A DNA stretch of 64,000 nucleotides from Limnohabitans sp. WS1. GTDB taxonomy: Bacteria > Pseudomonadota > Gammaproteobacteria > Burkholderiales > Burkholderiaceae_C. Within the stretch, counting starts at the first letter, position 1. Every line of letters begins with the position of its first letter. Below the pieces are notes generated by a model, which ran no database searches, was not told the DNA's origin, and worked only from the letters and a program-made list of their open reading frames with translations. The stretch lies in assembly GCF_003063265.1 (NCBI RefSeq), contig NZ_NERU01000002.1:62001-126000 (forward strand), written 5' to 3'. Below, piece by piece: positions 8,827 through 19,130 of this stretch. The translations under genes and the position numbers were made by a program.

Positions 8827-11800
8827 ATGAACGAACCCACCATCACACCCGCTGGCAAAAACCGTTGGCAGTTCTGGATTGACCGGGGCGGCACCTTCAC
8901 CGACGTGGTGGGCAAGCGGCCTGACGGCAGCCTGGTCACGCACAAACTGCTGAGTGAAAACCCCGAGCAATACCGCGACGCAGCGGTGGCAGGCATTCGG
9001 CATTTGCTGGGCTTGAAGCCTGGTGAGCCGGTGACGCCCGAGCTGGTCGAGTGCGTGAAGATGGGCACGACGGTGGCCACCAACGCACTGCTGGAGCGCA
9101 AAGGCGAGGCCACGCTGCTGGTGACCACACAGGGCTTTGGCGACGCGCTGCGCATCGCTTACCAAAACCGCCCACGCCTGTTTGACCGCCAGATCGTGCT
9201 GCCCGAGTTGCTGTACAGCGCGGTGGTGGAGGCGCAGGAGCGGGTGACGGTGGACGGCGAAGTGTTGTTGCCGCTCGACGAGGTGCATTTGCGCACCCAA
9301 TTGGTGAACAGTTTTGCGCAAGGCGTGCGCTCGGTGGCGGTGGTGTTCATGCACGGCTGGCGGCACACCGCGCACGAGCAGGCGGCAGCGAGGCTGGCGC
9401 GTGAGGTGGGTTTCACGCAAGTGAGCACCTCGCACCAGACCAGCCCGATGATGAAGCTGGTCAGCCGGGGCGACACCACGGTGGTCGATGCGTATTTGTC
9501 ACCGATTTTGGGCCGCTATGTGGACCAAGTGGCCAGCGAGATGCCGGGCGTGAAACTGATGTTCATGCAGTCGTCGGGCGGCTTGACCGACGCGCAGGTG
9601 TTTGCGGGCAAAGACGCGATTTTGAGTGGCCCGGCGGGTGGCATTGTGGGCATGGCCCGCACTGCGCAGCTGGCGGGTCATGACAAGGTGATTGGTTTTG
9701 ACATGGGTGGCACCTCCACCGATGTGTCGCACTTTGCCGGGCAGTTTGAGCGCGAGTTTGAAACCCAGGTGGCGGGTGTGCGCATGCGTGCGCCCATGAT
9801 GAGCATCCACACCGTGGCGGCGGGTGGTGGCTCGCTGCTGGCCTATGACGGTGCGCGTTTCAGGGTGGGCCCGCAAAGCGCGGGGGCCAACCCCGGCCCA
9901 GCCAGTTACCGCCGGGGCGGGCCGCTGGCCGTGACCGATGCGAACGTGATGGTGGGCAAGGTGCAGCCGAAGTTTTTCCCTTCGGTGTTTGGGCCGGAAG
10001 CGAACCAGCCGCTGGACGCCGAGGTGGTGCATGGCCATTTTGCAAAACTGGCCACGCAAACCGGCCGCGCCGCTGAAGACGTGGCGCACGGTTTCATTCA
10101 GATCGCGGTGCAGCAGATGGCCAATGCCATCAAGAAAATTTCGGTGGCGCGGGGCTATGACGTGACGCGCTACACCTTGCAGTGTTTTGGTGGCGCGGGT
10201 GGGCAGCATGCGTGTCTGGTGGCCGATGCCCTGGGCATGTCGCAGGTGTTGGTGCACCCGCTGGCGGGTGTGCTGTCGGCTTATGGCATGGGCCTGGCGG
10301 ACCAGAACGTGATGCGCGAAGAATCGATTGAGCGGCGTCTGGAAGCTTCGGCCATGCCCTTCATGGCCGAGCGTTTGCAGGCTTTGGGCGAAACCTCGCG
10401 CCAAGCCCTGCTGGCCCAGATGGGCGTGGATGCCGGAGGTGCTGACCGCATCGAGCTGCGCCAACGCGTGCATTTGCGTTACGAAGGCACCGACTCGGCG
10501 CTGGTCGTGCCTTGGGGTGATTTGGCCCACTTGGTGGCGGGTTTTGAAGCGGCGTATCGCCAGCGCTTTGCCTTCTTGATGCAGGGCAAGGCTCTGGTGG
10601 TCGAAGCCGTGTCGGTCGAGGCGGTGCTGCCTGGCGATGCGCCCGAAGAGGCTGTTCATGCGCTGAACTCTGAGCGGGAGGTGCCGCGACGCGACACGGT
10701 GCGTGTGTACGCCGCGAATGCGCAAGGCATGGCCGAGTGGCAAGACGCTGCGTTGGTGGTGCGCGAAGACATGCGCCCCGGCGATGTGATCGACGGCCCG
10801 GCCATCATTGCCGAAAAGAATGCCACCACGGTGGTCGAAGCAGGCTGGCAAGCACGTCTGACTGCTCTGGACCATTTGCTGCTGGTGCGCGTGCAGGCGC
10901 GGGCGGTGCAGCATGCCGCAGGCACGCAGGCCGACCCGGTGCTGCTGGAGGTGTTCAACAACCTGTTCATGAACATCGCCGAGCAAATGGGGCTGCAGCT
11001 GCAAAACACGGCCTACTCGGTCAACATCAAGGAGCGGCTGGACTTTTCGTGTGCGCTGTTCAGCGCCGAAGGCCATTTGATTGCCAACGCGCCCCACATG
11101 CCCGTGCACCTGGGCTCCATGGGCGAGAGCATCCAGACCGTGATCAAGGAGAACCAAGGCCGCATGCAGCCGGGTGATGTGTTCGTTCTGAACGACCCGT
11201 ACCACGGCGGCACACACTTGCCCGACATCACCGTCATCACCCCGGTGTACCTGGATGGTCACACTGATCCGGTGTTTTATGTCGGCTCACGCGGTCACCA
11301 CGCCGATGTGGGTGGCCTGACGCCGGGCTCCATGCCGCCGTTTTCCACGCGCATCGAAGAAGAGGGCGTGCAGATCAACAACGTCAAGCTGGTCGAGGCG
11401 GGCCACCTGCGCGAAGCGGAGATGGTGGCGCTGCTGCAAAGCGGCGAATACCCCTCGCGCAACCCTGCGCAAAACATGGCCGACCTGAAAGCGCAAATTG
11501 CCGCCAACGAAAAAGGTGTGCAGGAATTACGCCGCATGGTGGACCAGTTTGGTCTGGACGTGGTGCAGGCCTATATGCGCCATGTGCAGGACAACGCCGA
11601 AGAATCGGTGCGCCGCGTCATCACGCGCCTCAAAGACGGCGCATTCACTTTGCCGCTGGACAACGGGGCGCAGATCCAGGTGGCGGTGCGCGTCAATGCC
11701 GCAGACCGCACGGCCGAGATCGACTTCACCGGCACCAGCGCCCAATTGCCCAACAACTTCAACGCGCCGCGTGCGGTGTGCATGGCGGCGGTGCTCTACG

Positions 11801-12489
11801 TGTTCCGCAGCTTGGTGGACGACGACATCCCGCTGAACGCTGGCTGCTTGAAGCCGCTCAAGGTCATCATTCCGCAGGGCTCCATGCTCAACCCCAACCC
11901 GCCCGCGTCTGTGGTGGCGGGCAATGTGGAAACCTCGACCTGCATCACCAATGCGCTGTTTGGCGCTTTGGGTGTGATGGCGGGCAGCCAGCCGACCATG
12001 AACAACTTCACCTTCGGCAATGCGCGGGTGCAGTACTACGAAACGATTTCTGGCGGCAGCGGCGCGGGTGGGCGCTTCGATGCGCAAGGCCAACTGGTGG
12101 GGGGTTTTGATGGCACCTCGGTGGTGCAAACCCACATGACCAATTCACGCCTCACGGACCCCGAGGTGCTGGAGTTCCGCTTTCCGGTCCGGCTGGAAAG
12201 TTATGCCATCCGCCAGGGATCAGGCGGCGCGGGTCGCTGGCATGGCGGTGATGGCGGTGTGCGACGCGTGCGCTTCTTGGAGCCGATGACGGCAGGCATT
12301 TTGTCCAATGGGCGTGTCCACCCCGCGTTTGGTATGGCAGGCGGTCACAGCGGTTTGCCGGGCATCAACCGCGTGGTGCGCAGCGACGGCCGGGTCGAAG
12401 AATTGGCGCACATCGGCCAGGTGGAGATGCAGGCGGGCGATGTGTTTGAAATCCACACGCCCGGCGGCGGCGGGTTTGGCAAGGCCTAG
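8827..12489 (+). CDS. Fused hydantoinase A/B - 5-oxoprolinase family protein
   Basis: The 1220-residue protein joins a HyuA-type half to a HyuB-type half, as in eukaryotic 5-oxoprolinase and some bacterial homologues. The HyuA half starts with [18 protein letters not shown] (ATP-binding region) and carries [16 protein letters not shown] near residue 300. The HyuB half begins around residue 703 ([20 protein letters not shown]) and contains [15 protein letters not shown] and [11 protein letters not shown], which hold metal and catalytic residues. These enzymes hydrolyse hydantoins or 5-oxoproline, usually with ATP. The start at 8827 is taken from the conserved N-terminus; the frame is open further upstream. 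It lies 34 bases after the MarR-type gene and is probably cotranscribed with it. Confidence 0.9.
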   Translation: MNEPTITPAGKNRWQFWIDRGGTFTDVVGKRPDGSLVTHKLLSENPEQYRDAAVAGIRHLLGLKPGEPVTPELVECVKMGTTVATNALLERKGEATLLVTTQGFGDALRIAYQNRPRLFDRQIVLPELLYSAVVEAQERVTVDGEVLLPLDEVHLRTQLVNSFAQGVRSVAVVFMHGWRHTAHEQAAARLAREVGFTQVSTSHQTSPMMKLVSRGDTTVVDAYLSPILGRYVDQVASEMPGVKLMFMQSSGGLTDAQVFAGKDAILSGPAGGIVGMARTAQLAGHDKVIGFDMGGTSTDVSHFAGQFEREFETQVAGVRMRAPMMSIHTVAAGGGSLLAYDGARFRVGPQSAGANPGPASYRRGGPLAVTDANVMVGKVQPKFFPSVFGPEANQPLDAEVVHGHFAKLATQTGRAAEDVAHGFIQIAVQQMANAIKKISVARGYDVTRYTLQCFGGAGGQHACLVADALGMSQVLVHPLAGVLSAYGMGLADQNVMREESIERRLEASAMPFMAERLQALGETSRQALLAQMGVDAGGADRIELRQRVHLRYEGTDSALVVPWGDLAHLVAGFEAAYRQRFAFLMQGKALVVEAVSVEAVLPGDAPEEAVHALNSEREVPRRDTVRVYAANAQGMAEWQDAALVVREDMRPGDVIDGPAIIAEKNATTVVEAGWQARLTALDHLLLVRVQARAVQHAAGTQADPVLLEVFNNLFMNIAEQMGLQLQNTAYSVNIKERLDFSCALFSAEGHLIANAPHMPVHLGSMGESIQTVIKENQGRMQPGDVFVLNDPYHGGTHLPDITVITPVYLDGHTDPVFYVGSRGHHADVGGLTPGSMPPFSTRIEEEGVQINNVKLVEAGHLREAEMVALLQSGEYPSRNPAQNMADLKAQIAANEKGVQELRRMVDQFGLDVVQAYMRHVQDNAEESVRRVITRLKDGAFTLPLDNGAQIQVAVRVNAADRTAEIDFTGTSAQLPNNFNAPRAVCMAAVLYVFRSLVDDDIPLNAGCLKPLKVIIPQGSMLNPNPPASVVAGNVETSTCITNALFGALGVMAGSQPTMNNFTFGNARVQYYETISGGSGAGGRFDAQGQLVGGFDGTSVVQTHMTNSRLTDPEVLEFRFPVRLESYAIRQGSGGAGRWHGGDGGVRRVRFLEPMTAGILSNGRVHPAFGMAGGHSGLPGINRVVRSDGRVEELAHIGQVEMQAGDVFEIHTPGGGGFGKA

Positions 12490-12499
12490 GCAGCGGCAA

Positions 12500-12679
12500 T
12501 TGATCCGGCCAGGTGAAGTTTGCATGAACGCTTTTTTTGTGGGAGCGACGCCCTCGTCGCGATAAAGCCCCGCAGACCACCAAGAATCGCCCCGAGGGCG
12601 GGGCTCCCACAATGCCCCCATCGCTGATCACTGTCCCCAAGGCAAGCCTTGCACTTCAAACTTCACAGGGCCGGATCAA
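12500..12679. repeat. 180-bp element with matched terminal inverted repeats
   Basis: TTGATCCGGCC at 12500-12510 is the exact reverse complement of GGCCGGATCAA at 12669-12679. The match continues inward through GTGAAGTTT-like / AAACTTCAC-like sequence, giving about 18 paired bases per end. A second palindromic pair (12538-12611) is nested inside. No protein is encoded. The layout resembles a small non-autonomous element (MITE-like) or a compound REP, but I see no clear target-site duplication. Confidence 0.6.
12538..12611. repeat. REP-like inverted pair nested in the 180-bp element
   Basis: TGTGGGAGC at 12538-12546 pairs with GCTCCCACA at 12603-12611. Each arm continues into its own small palindrome: GCGACGCCCTCGTCGC on the left and GCCCCGAGGGCGGGGC on the right. 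The GTGGGAGCG head followed by a short palindrome is the form of bacterial REP elements, here in a head-to-head pair. Confidence 0.65.
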
Positions 12680-12714
12680 TAAGTTGTACGACCGACCGTC
12701 TGTAGGCCGGTCAT

Positions 12715-12751
12715 GCCTGCCGAATTGACCGATTGGGCCGATTCGGCAGGC
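12715..12751. repeat. Inverted repeat downstream of the comEA-like gene
   Basis: GCCTGCCGAAT (12715-12725) and ATTCGGCAGGC (12741-12751) form a perfect 11-bp stem with a 15-base loop, 15 bases past the end of the comEA-like gene on the minus strand. There is no T-run after it, so it may be a REP-type hairpin or 3' stabiliser rather than an intrinsic terminator. Confidence 0.55.
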
Positions 12752-12766
12752 CGGGTGTGGCAGTTT

Positions 12767-13159
12767 TCAGTTTTTCGCGGGCGCAGGTTTGGCGCTGGCA
12801 TCTGCCGCTGCCGGTTTGGCGGGTTTGGCCGCAGCCTTGTCGGCGCTCGCGTCCTTGTTGGCGGCAGGCTTTTGATCAGCCACTTTGACCTTGTATGCAC
12901 TGCCTTGCACCCGCACACCTTGCGCGGACAAGCTGCTGGCCTTTTGAGGGCCCAGGCCTTTAACTCGGCTGGTGGCATCTTCCCAGTCCTTGAACGCGGC
13001 CTTTTTGCGCTCGTCCATCACTGCCTTGGTGAGGACCGGCCCCACGCCTTTCAGGGCGTCGAGCTCGACTTCGGTGGCTTTGTTCAAGTCAATTTGTTGT
13101 GCCCAACTCAGTCCCGCAAAGCTGAATGCCAGAAATACCCCTGCAATTTTTCTCAGCAT
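12767..13159 (-). CDS. ComEA-like secreted helix-hairpin-helix DNA-binding protein
   Basis: The 130-residue protein has a signal peptide (MLRKIAGVFLAFSFAGLSWA) and one helix-hairpin-helix unit: IDLNKATEVELDALKGVGPV followed by the second hairpin VKGLGPQKASSLSAQG. This is the arrangement of ComEA-like proteins that hold incoming DNA in the periplasm during natural transformation. The last 40 residues are a low-complexity Ala/Lys/Pro tail that is strongly basic and may add nonspecific DNA contact. The ATG at 13157-13159 has GGGGAA before it; an upstream start would add seven residues. Confidence 0.82.
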   Translation of the reverse strand: MLRKIAGVFLAFSFAGLSWAQQIDLNKATEVELDALKGVGPVLTKAVMDERKKAAFKDWEDATSRVKGLGPQKASSLSAQGVRVQGSAYKVKVADQKPAANKDASADKAAAKPAKPAAADASAKPAPAKN

Positions 13160-13179
13160 GTCTATTCCCCTTTGGTTCA

Positions 13180-13195
13180 CTGCAAAAATTTGCAG
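13180..13195. promoter_or_regulatory. Palindrome in the comEA-like gene leader
   Basis: CTGCAAAAATTTGCAG forms a 7-2-7 inverted repeat 20 bases upstream of the chosen start codon. It could be an operator or a small leader hairpin. No consensus is recognised. Confidence 0.35.
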
Positions 13196-13262
13196 ACCTT
13201 TATTTTGAGAACTTAAATGTTATTTTTAAAGCAGGGTAAACCCCCTGGCGAGCCTCGCAGGG

Positions 13263-14432
13263 CTAGAGTTCTTCGATCCGTCTGGGGGGGTAGCTGTCCC
13301 AAGCCTGGCATCCCGGGCAATGCCAGAAGTGCTCTTTGGCTTCAAAACCACAGGCCGCACAGCGGTAACGGGTCAGGGGTTTGGTGGCGTGTTCCAGTGC
13401 TTTTTGCACCGGTGCCGGCAAGGCATGGTCACTGGGCTGGACCCCGTTGAGCCAGCGACTGGCAGCCATCAGGGACGGGGTTTTTTGCAGGTGGTCCAAG
13501 TAGCGCTGCATCGCCTGGGCCTGCGTGAGCTGATCGGCGGGTGAAGGGTTGGCGCTCAAAGTCATGATGGCATCGAGGACATCAATGCAGGGCTGGCGCT
13601 GGTAATGCGCTTGCAGCAAGGCCAAGGCCTCATCGGCTTTGCCACAGGCTTGGGCTGCTTGAGCCAAGCTTGCCGCTGCCAATGGGGCCGCTGTGTCATT
13701 GCGCTCAAACAACACGGCCAAGCTGGCATAGGCGGGCACAGCCTGCCCTTGGCTCAGAAGCAATTGCCCTTGCAAAATTCGAGGCCGGGCCGCTTCGGAT
13801 TGTTCTTTCAGGCTTTGTGCCAGCAGGGCCAGGGCTTTGGCACTGTCTCCTTTTTGTACCGCTTCTCGCGCTTGCTCACATTGGTAATGGGCCAAACGAA
13901 TCCCAAAGTTGGATTCGCCTGATTTTTCAAGCAAGCGTGCCACGGCCGCAGCTTCAGGCCACTCGCGTGATCGTTCGTAAATGGCCATGCGTGCCAGCCT
14001 GGCTTGTCCTTCGTAAGAGGTGCCTTCCAGCTTGCGCAGCGCCTCTTCAGCGCGGTCCAGCAAGCCGGCTTTCAAATAATCAAGTGCCAAACCATGTTGC
14101 GCTCTTTGTCGGTCTGAAGTGCTGATGTCGGCGCGTTGCAGCAGGTGTTCGTGGACCCTGACGGCTCGGTCGTATTCGCCACGGCGGCGAAACAAATTGC
14201 CCAATGCAAAATGCAATTCCGAGGTATCCGGGTCGTTTTGTACGGCTTCAATGAAGGCGTCGATGGCTTGGTCTTGCTGTTCATTGAGCAAGTAATTCAA
14301 GCCCTTGAAATAAGCGCGAGGGGCTTGGCGGTTGGCAATGCGCATCTGGCGCAAGTCCAAACGAGAGGCGATCCACCCCAATGCAAAAGCCGCGGGTAAA
14401 CCCAGCAAAATCCAGGTCAGGTCAAACTCCAC
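13263..14432 (-). CDS. lapB: Lipopolysaccharide assembly protein LapB (YciM)
   Basis: The 389-residue protein has the LapB plan: an N-terminal membrane anchor (LTWILLGLPAAFALGWIASR), about nine TPR-like helical repeats, and a C-terminal rubredoxin-type metal knuckle with YRCAACGF and HFWHCPGCQAWD. LapB works with FtsH to degrade LpxC and so tunes lipopolysaccharide synthesis. The GTG at 14430-14432 is chosen because AGGAGG sits six bases before it and the anchor starts there. It overlaps the end of lapA by 11 bases, so the two are translationally coupled. Confidence 0.92.
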   Translation of the reverse strand: MEFDLTWILLGLPAAFALGWIASRLDLRQMRIANRQAPRAYFKGLNYLLNEQQDQAIDAFIEAVQNDPDTSELHFALGNLFRRRGEYDRAVRVHEHLLQRADISTSDRQRAQHGLALDYLKAGLLDRAEEALRKLEGTSYEGQARLARMAIYERSREWPEAAAVARLLEKSGESNFGIRLAHYQCEQAREAVQKGDSAKALALLAQSLKEQSEAARPRILQGQLLLSQGQAVPAYASLAVLFERNDTAAPLAAASLAQAAQACGKADEALALLQAHYQRQPCIDVLDAIMTLSANPSPADQLTQAQAMQRYLDHLQKTPSLMAASRWLNGVQPSDHALPAPVQKALEHATKPLTRYRCAACGFEAKEHFWHCPGCQAWDSYPPRRIEEL

Positions 14433-14712
14433 GTGGGGCCTCCTGTGGGGGTGATACCGCATCGCTGGCGGGTTTAAGTCGGTGTTTCACGGCTTGCCGT
14501 TCACGCCACCAGCGTGGCACCATGCCTAAAACGCCAACCACCACACCCAGAGTGAAGGCTGACAAAACCACCAGCACGGTGGGCGCAGACCAATGGGTGC
14601 CAAAAAAGAAATTCACGCGCGTTTCTTGCTGGTTGTTCAGCGCAAAAGCGAAAAGTGTAAAAAAAACAGCCGCCTTCAGTAGCCACTGAAGCAGCCGGAG
14701 CAGACGTTTCAT
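14422..14712 (-). CDS. lapA: LapA-domain membrane protein
   Basis: The 96-residue protein has two transmembrane segments (VFFTLFAFALNN and VLVVLSAFTLGVVVGVLGMVP) separated by the DUF1049/LapA signature VNFFFGTHWSAPTV, and a basic C-terminal tail. LapA partners LapB in lipopolysaccharide assembly control at the inner membrane. The order ihfB-lapA-lapB is standard in Burkholderiales, and the gene ends inside the start of lapB. Confidence 0.9.
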   Translation of the reverse strand: MKRLLRLLQWLLKAAVFFTLFAFALNNQQETRVNFFFGTHWSAPTVLVVLSAFTLGVVVGVLGMVPRWWRERQAVKHRLKPASDAVSPPQEAPRGV

Positions 14713-14820
14713 GATTCGACCTTGGAAGCTGAAACCATTCTAATGGCGCAATTTCAGTGGCCAGTAAAACCACGAACACGCCCTACCCATCGGTATTGGA
14801 GCGTGGCTGGGCCTTGGGCC

Positions 14821-15141
14821 TCAGGCATGGGTCTTGGGGGTGGTTTGTGCGGCAGCCAAAGTGCCTGCATCCACGGCTTCTCTCAAGGCTTTGCCTGGCT
14901 TGAAGTGAGGGACCCGTTTTTCGGGTATGTGCACACTTTCTCCAGAGCGAGGGTTGCGGCCAATGCGAGGTGGACGGCGATTGATGGAAAAGCTTCCAAA
15001 ACCGCGAATTTCGATGCGGTGGCCTTTGACCAGGGCATCGCTCATGGCTTCGAGCACCGTTTTGACCGCCAGTTCGGCGTCACGGTGGGTCAGCTGCGCA
15101 AAACGTGCAGCGAGTTCTTCAACCAGATCGGAGCGGGTCAT
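14821..15141 (-). CDS. ihfB: Integration host factor subunit beta
   Basis: The 106-residue protein is of the DNABII family. It has [14 protein letters not shown] at the start, the beta-arm [23 protein letters not shown], and the DNA-bending tip sequence ending [15 protein letters not shown] is a heterodimer with IhfA that bends DNA for replication, recombination and sigma-54 transcription. The frame is open 26 codons further upstream, but the ATG at 15139-15141 matches the family N-terminus. No clear ribosome binding site is seen; the region before it is filled by repeats of GCTCAACG. The gene follows rpsA as in most proteobacteria. Confidence 0.93.
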   Translation of the reverse strand: MTRSDLVEELAARFAQLTHRDAELAVKTVLEAMSDALVKGHRIEIRGFGSFSINRRPPRIGRNPRSGESVHIPEKRVPHFKPGKALREAVDAGTLAAAQTTPKTHA

Positions 15142-15152
15142 GTGCGTTGGAG

Positions 15153-15230
15153 GTTGAGCGTTGGGGGTTGTGCGTTGAGCTGAACAAGCCAGAAAACCCG
15201 GCTTGCCGCTCAACGTCAAACGCTCAACGC
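15153..15230. repeat. Inverted GAGCGTTG-type repeats between rpsA and ihfB
   Basis: GCGTTGAGC (15172-15180) pairs exactly with GCTCAACGC (15222-15230). Further copies of GTTGAGCG or its complement lie at about 15153 and 15208. A small inner stem (AAGCC 15186-15190 / GGCTT 15200-15204) closes the loop. The whole forms a long imperfect hairpin in the 100 bases between the rpsA stop and the ihfB start, where a terminator or RNA-processing site would act. Confidence 0.5.
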
Positions 15231-15242
15231 TCAGCTTTCACT

Positions 15243-16922
15243 TCAGTTGTTGTCCAACTTGGCACGCAACAAAGCGCCCAGGCTGGTGGTGCCCGCGTTT
15301 TCGCGTGACGACTGCTGAGACAAGTTCGCCATGGCTTCTTGTTGGTCAGCTTGGTCTTTGGCCTTGATCGACAACTGGATGTTGCGGGTCTTGCGGTCCA
15401 CGTTCACCACGACGGCAGTGACTTCGTCACCGACTTTGAGCACGTGGCTGGCGTCTTCCACGCGGTCACGCGAGATTTCGCTGACACGCAGGTAGCCCAC
15501 GATGTCTTCGCCCAGGTCGATTTCAGCGCCCTTGGCATCCACAGTCTTGACCTTGCCGGTGACGATCTGGCCTTTGTCGTTGATCGACACAAAGGTGGTG
15601 AAAGGATCGGAGTCGAGCTGTTTGATGCCCAAGCTGATGCGCTCGCGGTCCACGTCCACAGCCAAGACCAAAGCCTCGACTTCTTGACCCTTCTTGAATT
15701 CGCGCACGGCGTTTTCGCCGGTTTCGTTCCAAGACAGGTCAGACAAGTGCACCAAGCCGTCGATGCCGGCAGCCAAGCCCACGAACACGCCGAAGTCGGT
15801 GATCGACTTGATCGGGCCCTTGACGCGATCGCCGCGCTTGGTGTTCTGAGCAAACTCTTGCCATGGGTTGGCACGGCACTGCTTCATGCCCAAGCTGATG
15901 CGGCGCTTGTCTTCGTCGATCTCGAGGACCATGACTTCGACTTCGTCACCCAAAGCCACGATCTTGGAAGGAGCCACGTTCTTGTTGGTCCAGTCCATCT
16001 CGGACACGTGCACCAAGCCTTCGATGCCTGGCTCGAGTTCCACAAACGCGCCGTAGTCGGCGATGTTGGTGATCTTGCCGAACATGCGGGTGCTTTGTGG
16101 GTAGCGGCGGTTCACGCCCATCCATGGGTCGTCGCCCATTTGCTTCAGACCCAAGGACACGCGGTTCTTCTCGGTGTCGAACTTGAGGATCTTGGCGGTG
16201 ATTTCCTGACCTGCAGTGACCACTTCGGAGGGGTGACGGACACGGCGCCATGCCATGTCGGTGATGTGCAGCAAGCCGTCGATGCCGCCCAAGTCCACGA
16301 ACGCACCGTATTCGGTGATGTTCTTGACCACACCGTGAACGATAGAGCCCTCGCGCAATGTTTCCATCAGCTTGGCGCGCTCTTCGCCCATCGAGGCTTC
16401 CACCACAGCGCGGCGTGACAACACGACGTTGTTGCGCTTGCGGTCGAGCTTGATGACCTTGAATTCCAGGGTCTTGTTCTCATAGGGTGACAGGTCTTTG
16501 GTAGGACGTGTGTCGACCAAAGAGCCGGGCAAGAAAGCACGGATGCCGTTGACCAACACGGTCAGGCCACCCTTGACTTTGCCGCTGGTCACGCCAGTGA
16601 CGAACTCGCCCGATTCCAGGGCTTTTTCCAAAGACATCCAGGAAGCCAAACGCTTGGCGGTGTCACGGGACAAGATGGTGTCGCCGTAGCCGTTTTCGAT
16701 GGAGCCAATGGCCACGGAAACGAAGTCGCCGACCTGGACTTCAACTTCACCCTGGTCGTTTTTGAACTCTTCGAGGGGCACGTAGGACTCGGACTTGAGA
16801 CCGGCGTTGACGACCACGAAGTTGTGTTCGATGCGCACCACTTCAGCGGTGATGACTTCACCAGGGCGCATTTCGGTACGTTGCAGGGATTCCTCAAAGA
16901 GGGCGGCAAAAGATTCAGACAT
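15243..16922 (-). CDS. rpsA: 30S ribosomal protein S1
   Basis: The 559-residue protein contains six S1 RNA-binding repeats (for example [20 protein letters not shown] and [20 protein letters not shown]), the full-length form found in proteobacteria. S1 docks mRNA on the 30S subunit and is needed to translate most messages. The start ATG has GAGGAAATC in front of it. The order cmk-rpsA-ihfB is conserved. The roughly 215-base leader includes a small GCGGT/ACCGC hairpin at 17001-17014 flanked by GGTTGGTT-type repeats, a possible site for S1 autoregulation (inference). Confidence 0.96.
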   Translation of the reverse strand: MSESFAALFEESLQRTEMRPGEVITAEVVRIEHNFVVVNAGLKSESYVPLEEFKNDQGEVEVQVGDFVSVAIGSIENGYGDTILSRDTAKRLASWMSLEKALESGEFVTGVTSGKVKGGLTVLVNGIRAFLPGSLVDTRPTKDLSPYENKTLEFKVIKLDRKRNNVVLSRRAVVEASMGEERAKLMETLREGSIVHGVVKNITEYGAFVDLGGIDGLLHITDMAWRRVRHPSEVVTAGQEITAKILKFDTEKNRVSLGLKQMGDDPWMGVNRRYPQSTRMFGKITNIADYGAFVELEPGIEGLVHVSEMDWTNKNVAPSKIVALGDEVEVMVLEIDEDKRRISLGMKQCRANPWQEFAQNTKRGDRVKGPIKSITDFGVFVGLAAGIDGLVHLSDLSWNETGENAVREFKKGQEVEALVLAVDVDRERISLGIKQLDSDPFTTFVSINDKGQIVTGKVKTVDAKGAEIDLGEDIVGYLRVSEISRDRVEDASHVLKVGDEVTAVVVNVDRKTRNIQLSIKAKDQADQQEAMANLSQQSSRENAGTTSLGALLRAKLDNN

Positions 16923-17138
16923 GTGATTTCCTCATCCACAAACAGGACTGACGAACGCGAAATGCGTCGTTTCCAGGAGCTGACTGTGGCGGTTGGTTGT
17001 GCGGTGTAAACCGCGGTTGGTTTGTAAAAAACCACCTGGCCAGTGTGCAAGCTGCACGAGGAGAGCCGGGTGGAACTTCAGGTCAGCCTGCACTCGGCGG
17101 GCTGGGGTGGCTGTTGTCAGTGGATCAATTTGTGTCGA

Positions 17139-19130
17139 TCAACCAAAAACCTGCCGGCTTTGCCACCAGACCATCACCTGTTCCACCGAGGCTTCGATGG
17201 TCAAGGACGAGTTGTCCAGTTGCAAGGCATCTTGTGCGGGCTTCAGAGGCGCCACGCTCCGGGATGTGTCCCGGGCGTCGCGTGCTTCCAAGTCAGCGCG
17301 AAGAGCATCGATATTAGCCGAAAAACCCTTCAAAATCAATTGCTTATGCCGTCTTTCGGCCCGTTTTGCGGCGCTGGCGGTCAAAAACACCTTCAACGCG
17401 GCTTCTGGAAAGATCACCGTGCCCATGTCACGGCCGTCGGCCAAGAGGCCAGGCAGGCGCTGAAAACTGTGTTGCAGGTCGATCAGCGCTTGGCGCACTG
17501 CTGGCAAGACAGACACTTTGGAGGCGTTCATGCCGCCTTGCTCGCTGCGGATCGCATCGGTCACGTCCACGCCGTCCAGTAAGACCTGCTCACCTTCAAA
17601 AAGCACGGGCAGGCTGCGGGCAAGCTCGGCGATCTTGGCTTCGTCGGCGGCTTCCAGCGTGAGACCCGCTTGCAAAGCGGCGTGGGCCGTGACGCGGTAG
17701 AGCGCGCCCGAATCGAGGTAGTGGTAGCCCAGCTGAGCGGCCACGCGGCTGGCCAGCGTGCCTTTGCCCGAGGCCGTGGGGCCGTCGATGCAGATCACAG
17801 GGATGTTGTGGGCGGCTGTGTGCGCCACCGAGAACAGGGCTTCAAAGTAGTCGGGGAAGGTCTTGGCCACGCACTTGGGGTCTTCGATGCGCACCGGAAC
17901 CAGGTCGGCGTTGAACGCTGCCAGAGAGAAGCACATGGCCACGCGGTGGTCGTCGTAGGTGTGGATGCTGGCGCGTTGCCACTGGTCCGCAGGCAGGGGG
18001 TGGATGGTGATCCAGTCCGGGCCTTCTTCGACGGTGGCACCGAGCTTGCGGCTTTCGTTGGCCATGGCCGCAATGCGGTCGGTTTCTTTCACGCGCCAGC
18101 TGGCGATGTTGCGCAGCGTGGTGGGGCCATCGGCATACAGCGCCATCACGGCCAGCGTCATGGCGGCGTCGGGGATGTGGTTGCAGTCGAGCGTGATGCC
18201 TTTGAGCGGCCATGCGCCGCGCTGGATCTCCAGCCAGTTGGGGCCGCTGGTGATTTTTGCGCCCATTTGCGCTGCGGCATCCATGAAGCGGATGTCGCCC
18301 TGAATCGAGTCGGCCCCAACGCCCTGGATGCGGATGCCGCTGCCTTGGGCGATGGCGCCGAGTGCGATGAAGTAGCTGGCCGAAGACGCATCGGCTTCGA
18401 CGTGGATCGTGCCCGGCGACTGGTAGCGGCTGCCCGCCGGGATGACAAAACGTTCCCAGCCTTGGCGCTCCACGGCAATGCCGTAACGGGCCAGCAGGTT
18501 GAGTGTGATTTCAATGTAAGGCTTGCTGATGAGTTCGCCCACCACCTCGATGGTGATGGCGCGGTCTTGGGCCGCCAAGGGCAGCGCCATCAACAAGGCC
18601 GTCAGAAATTGGCTGGACACATCGCCCCGCACGGGGATGGGTTTGTCCAGTTGCAGCGTTGGCTGGCGTACGCGCAACGGCGGGTAGCCCTCGTTGCCCA
18701 GGTAGTCGATGGCGCAGCCCAGCTCGCGCAGGGCATCCACCAGGTCCCCAATGGGGCGCTCGTGCATTCGGGGCACGCCTTTGAGCGTGAAGTCACCGCC
18801 CTGAACGGCCAGCGCAGCAGTGAGCGGGCGCATGGCCGTGCCCGCGTTGCCCATGAAAAATTCAATGGCTTCACTGGGCCAGGTGCGGCCACCGAGGCCC
18901 GTGATGGTCACTGTGGTGCCTTGCACCTCCAGGCCGCAGCCCAGTTGGCGCAGCGCGGCCAGCATGACGCGGGTGTCGTCCGAGTCCAGCAGGTCGTGGA
19001 CCACGGTGGTGCCTTGGCACAGGGCCGAGAGCAGCAGCACGCGGTTCGAGATGCTTTTGGAGCCGGGCAGGGTGACAGTGCCGGACGCGCCTTGCAGCGC
19101 AGGGAGGTCGAGGAAAGGGGTGGAGAACAT
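17139..19130 (-). CDS. aroA-cmk: Bifunctional EPSP synthase / cytidylate kinase fusion
   Basis: One uninterrupted 663-codon frame encodes two enzymes. Residues 1 to about 438 are 3-phosphoshikimate 1-carboxyvinyltransferase, with [20 protein letters not shown] and [15 protein letters not shown], the last common step before chorismate. From about residue 442 a complete cytidylate kinase follows, with P-loop [24 protein letters not shown] and [13 protein letters not shown], which makes CDP from CMP. In most bacteria aroA and cmk are separate neighbours; here the stop is lost and the linker is short. The start codon abuts the tyrA stop directly (TAA then ATG), and rpsA follows after 216 bases. 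Confidence 0.93.
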   Translation of the reverse strand: MFSTPFLDLPALQGASGTVTLPGSKSISNRVLLLSALCQGTTVVHDLLDSDDTRVMLAALRQLGCGLEVQGTTVTITGLGGRTWPSEAIEFFMGNAGTAMRPLTAALAVQGGDFTLKGVPRMHERPIGDLVDALRELGCAIDYLGNEGYPPLRVRQPTLQLDKPIPVRGDVSSQFLTALLMALPLAAQDRAITIEVVGELISKPYIEITLNLLARYGIAVERQGWERFVIPAGSRYQSPGTIHVEADASSASYFIALGAIAQGSGIRIQGVGADSIQGDIRFMDAAAQMGAKITSGPNWLEIQRGAWPLKGITLDCNHIPDAAMTLAVMALYADGPTTLRNIASWRVKETDRIAAMANESRKLGATVEEGPDWITIHPLPADQWQRASIHTYDDHRVAMCFSLAAFNADLVPVRIEDPKCVAKTFPDYFEALFSVAHTAAHNIPVICIDGPTASGKGTLASRVAAQLGYHYLDSGALYRVTAHAALQAGLTLEAADEAKIAELARSLPVLFEGEQVLLDGVDVTDAIRSEQGGMNASKVSVLPAVRQALIDLQHSFQRLPGLLADGRDMGTVIFPEAALKVFLTASAAKRAERRHKQLILKGFSANIDALRADLEARDARDTSRSVAPLKPAQDALQLDNSSLTIEASVEQVMVWWQSRQVFG

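Noticed and set aside
9499..11262. 587-codon minus-strand frame inside the hydantoinase/oxoprolinase gene
   Set aside because: It is antisense to a conserved coding region, with Arg/His/Gln-rich composition typical of high-GC shadows and no ribosome binding site.
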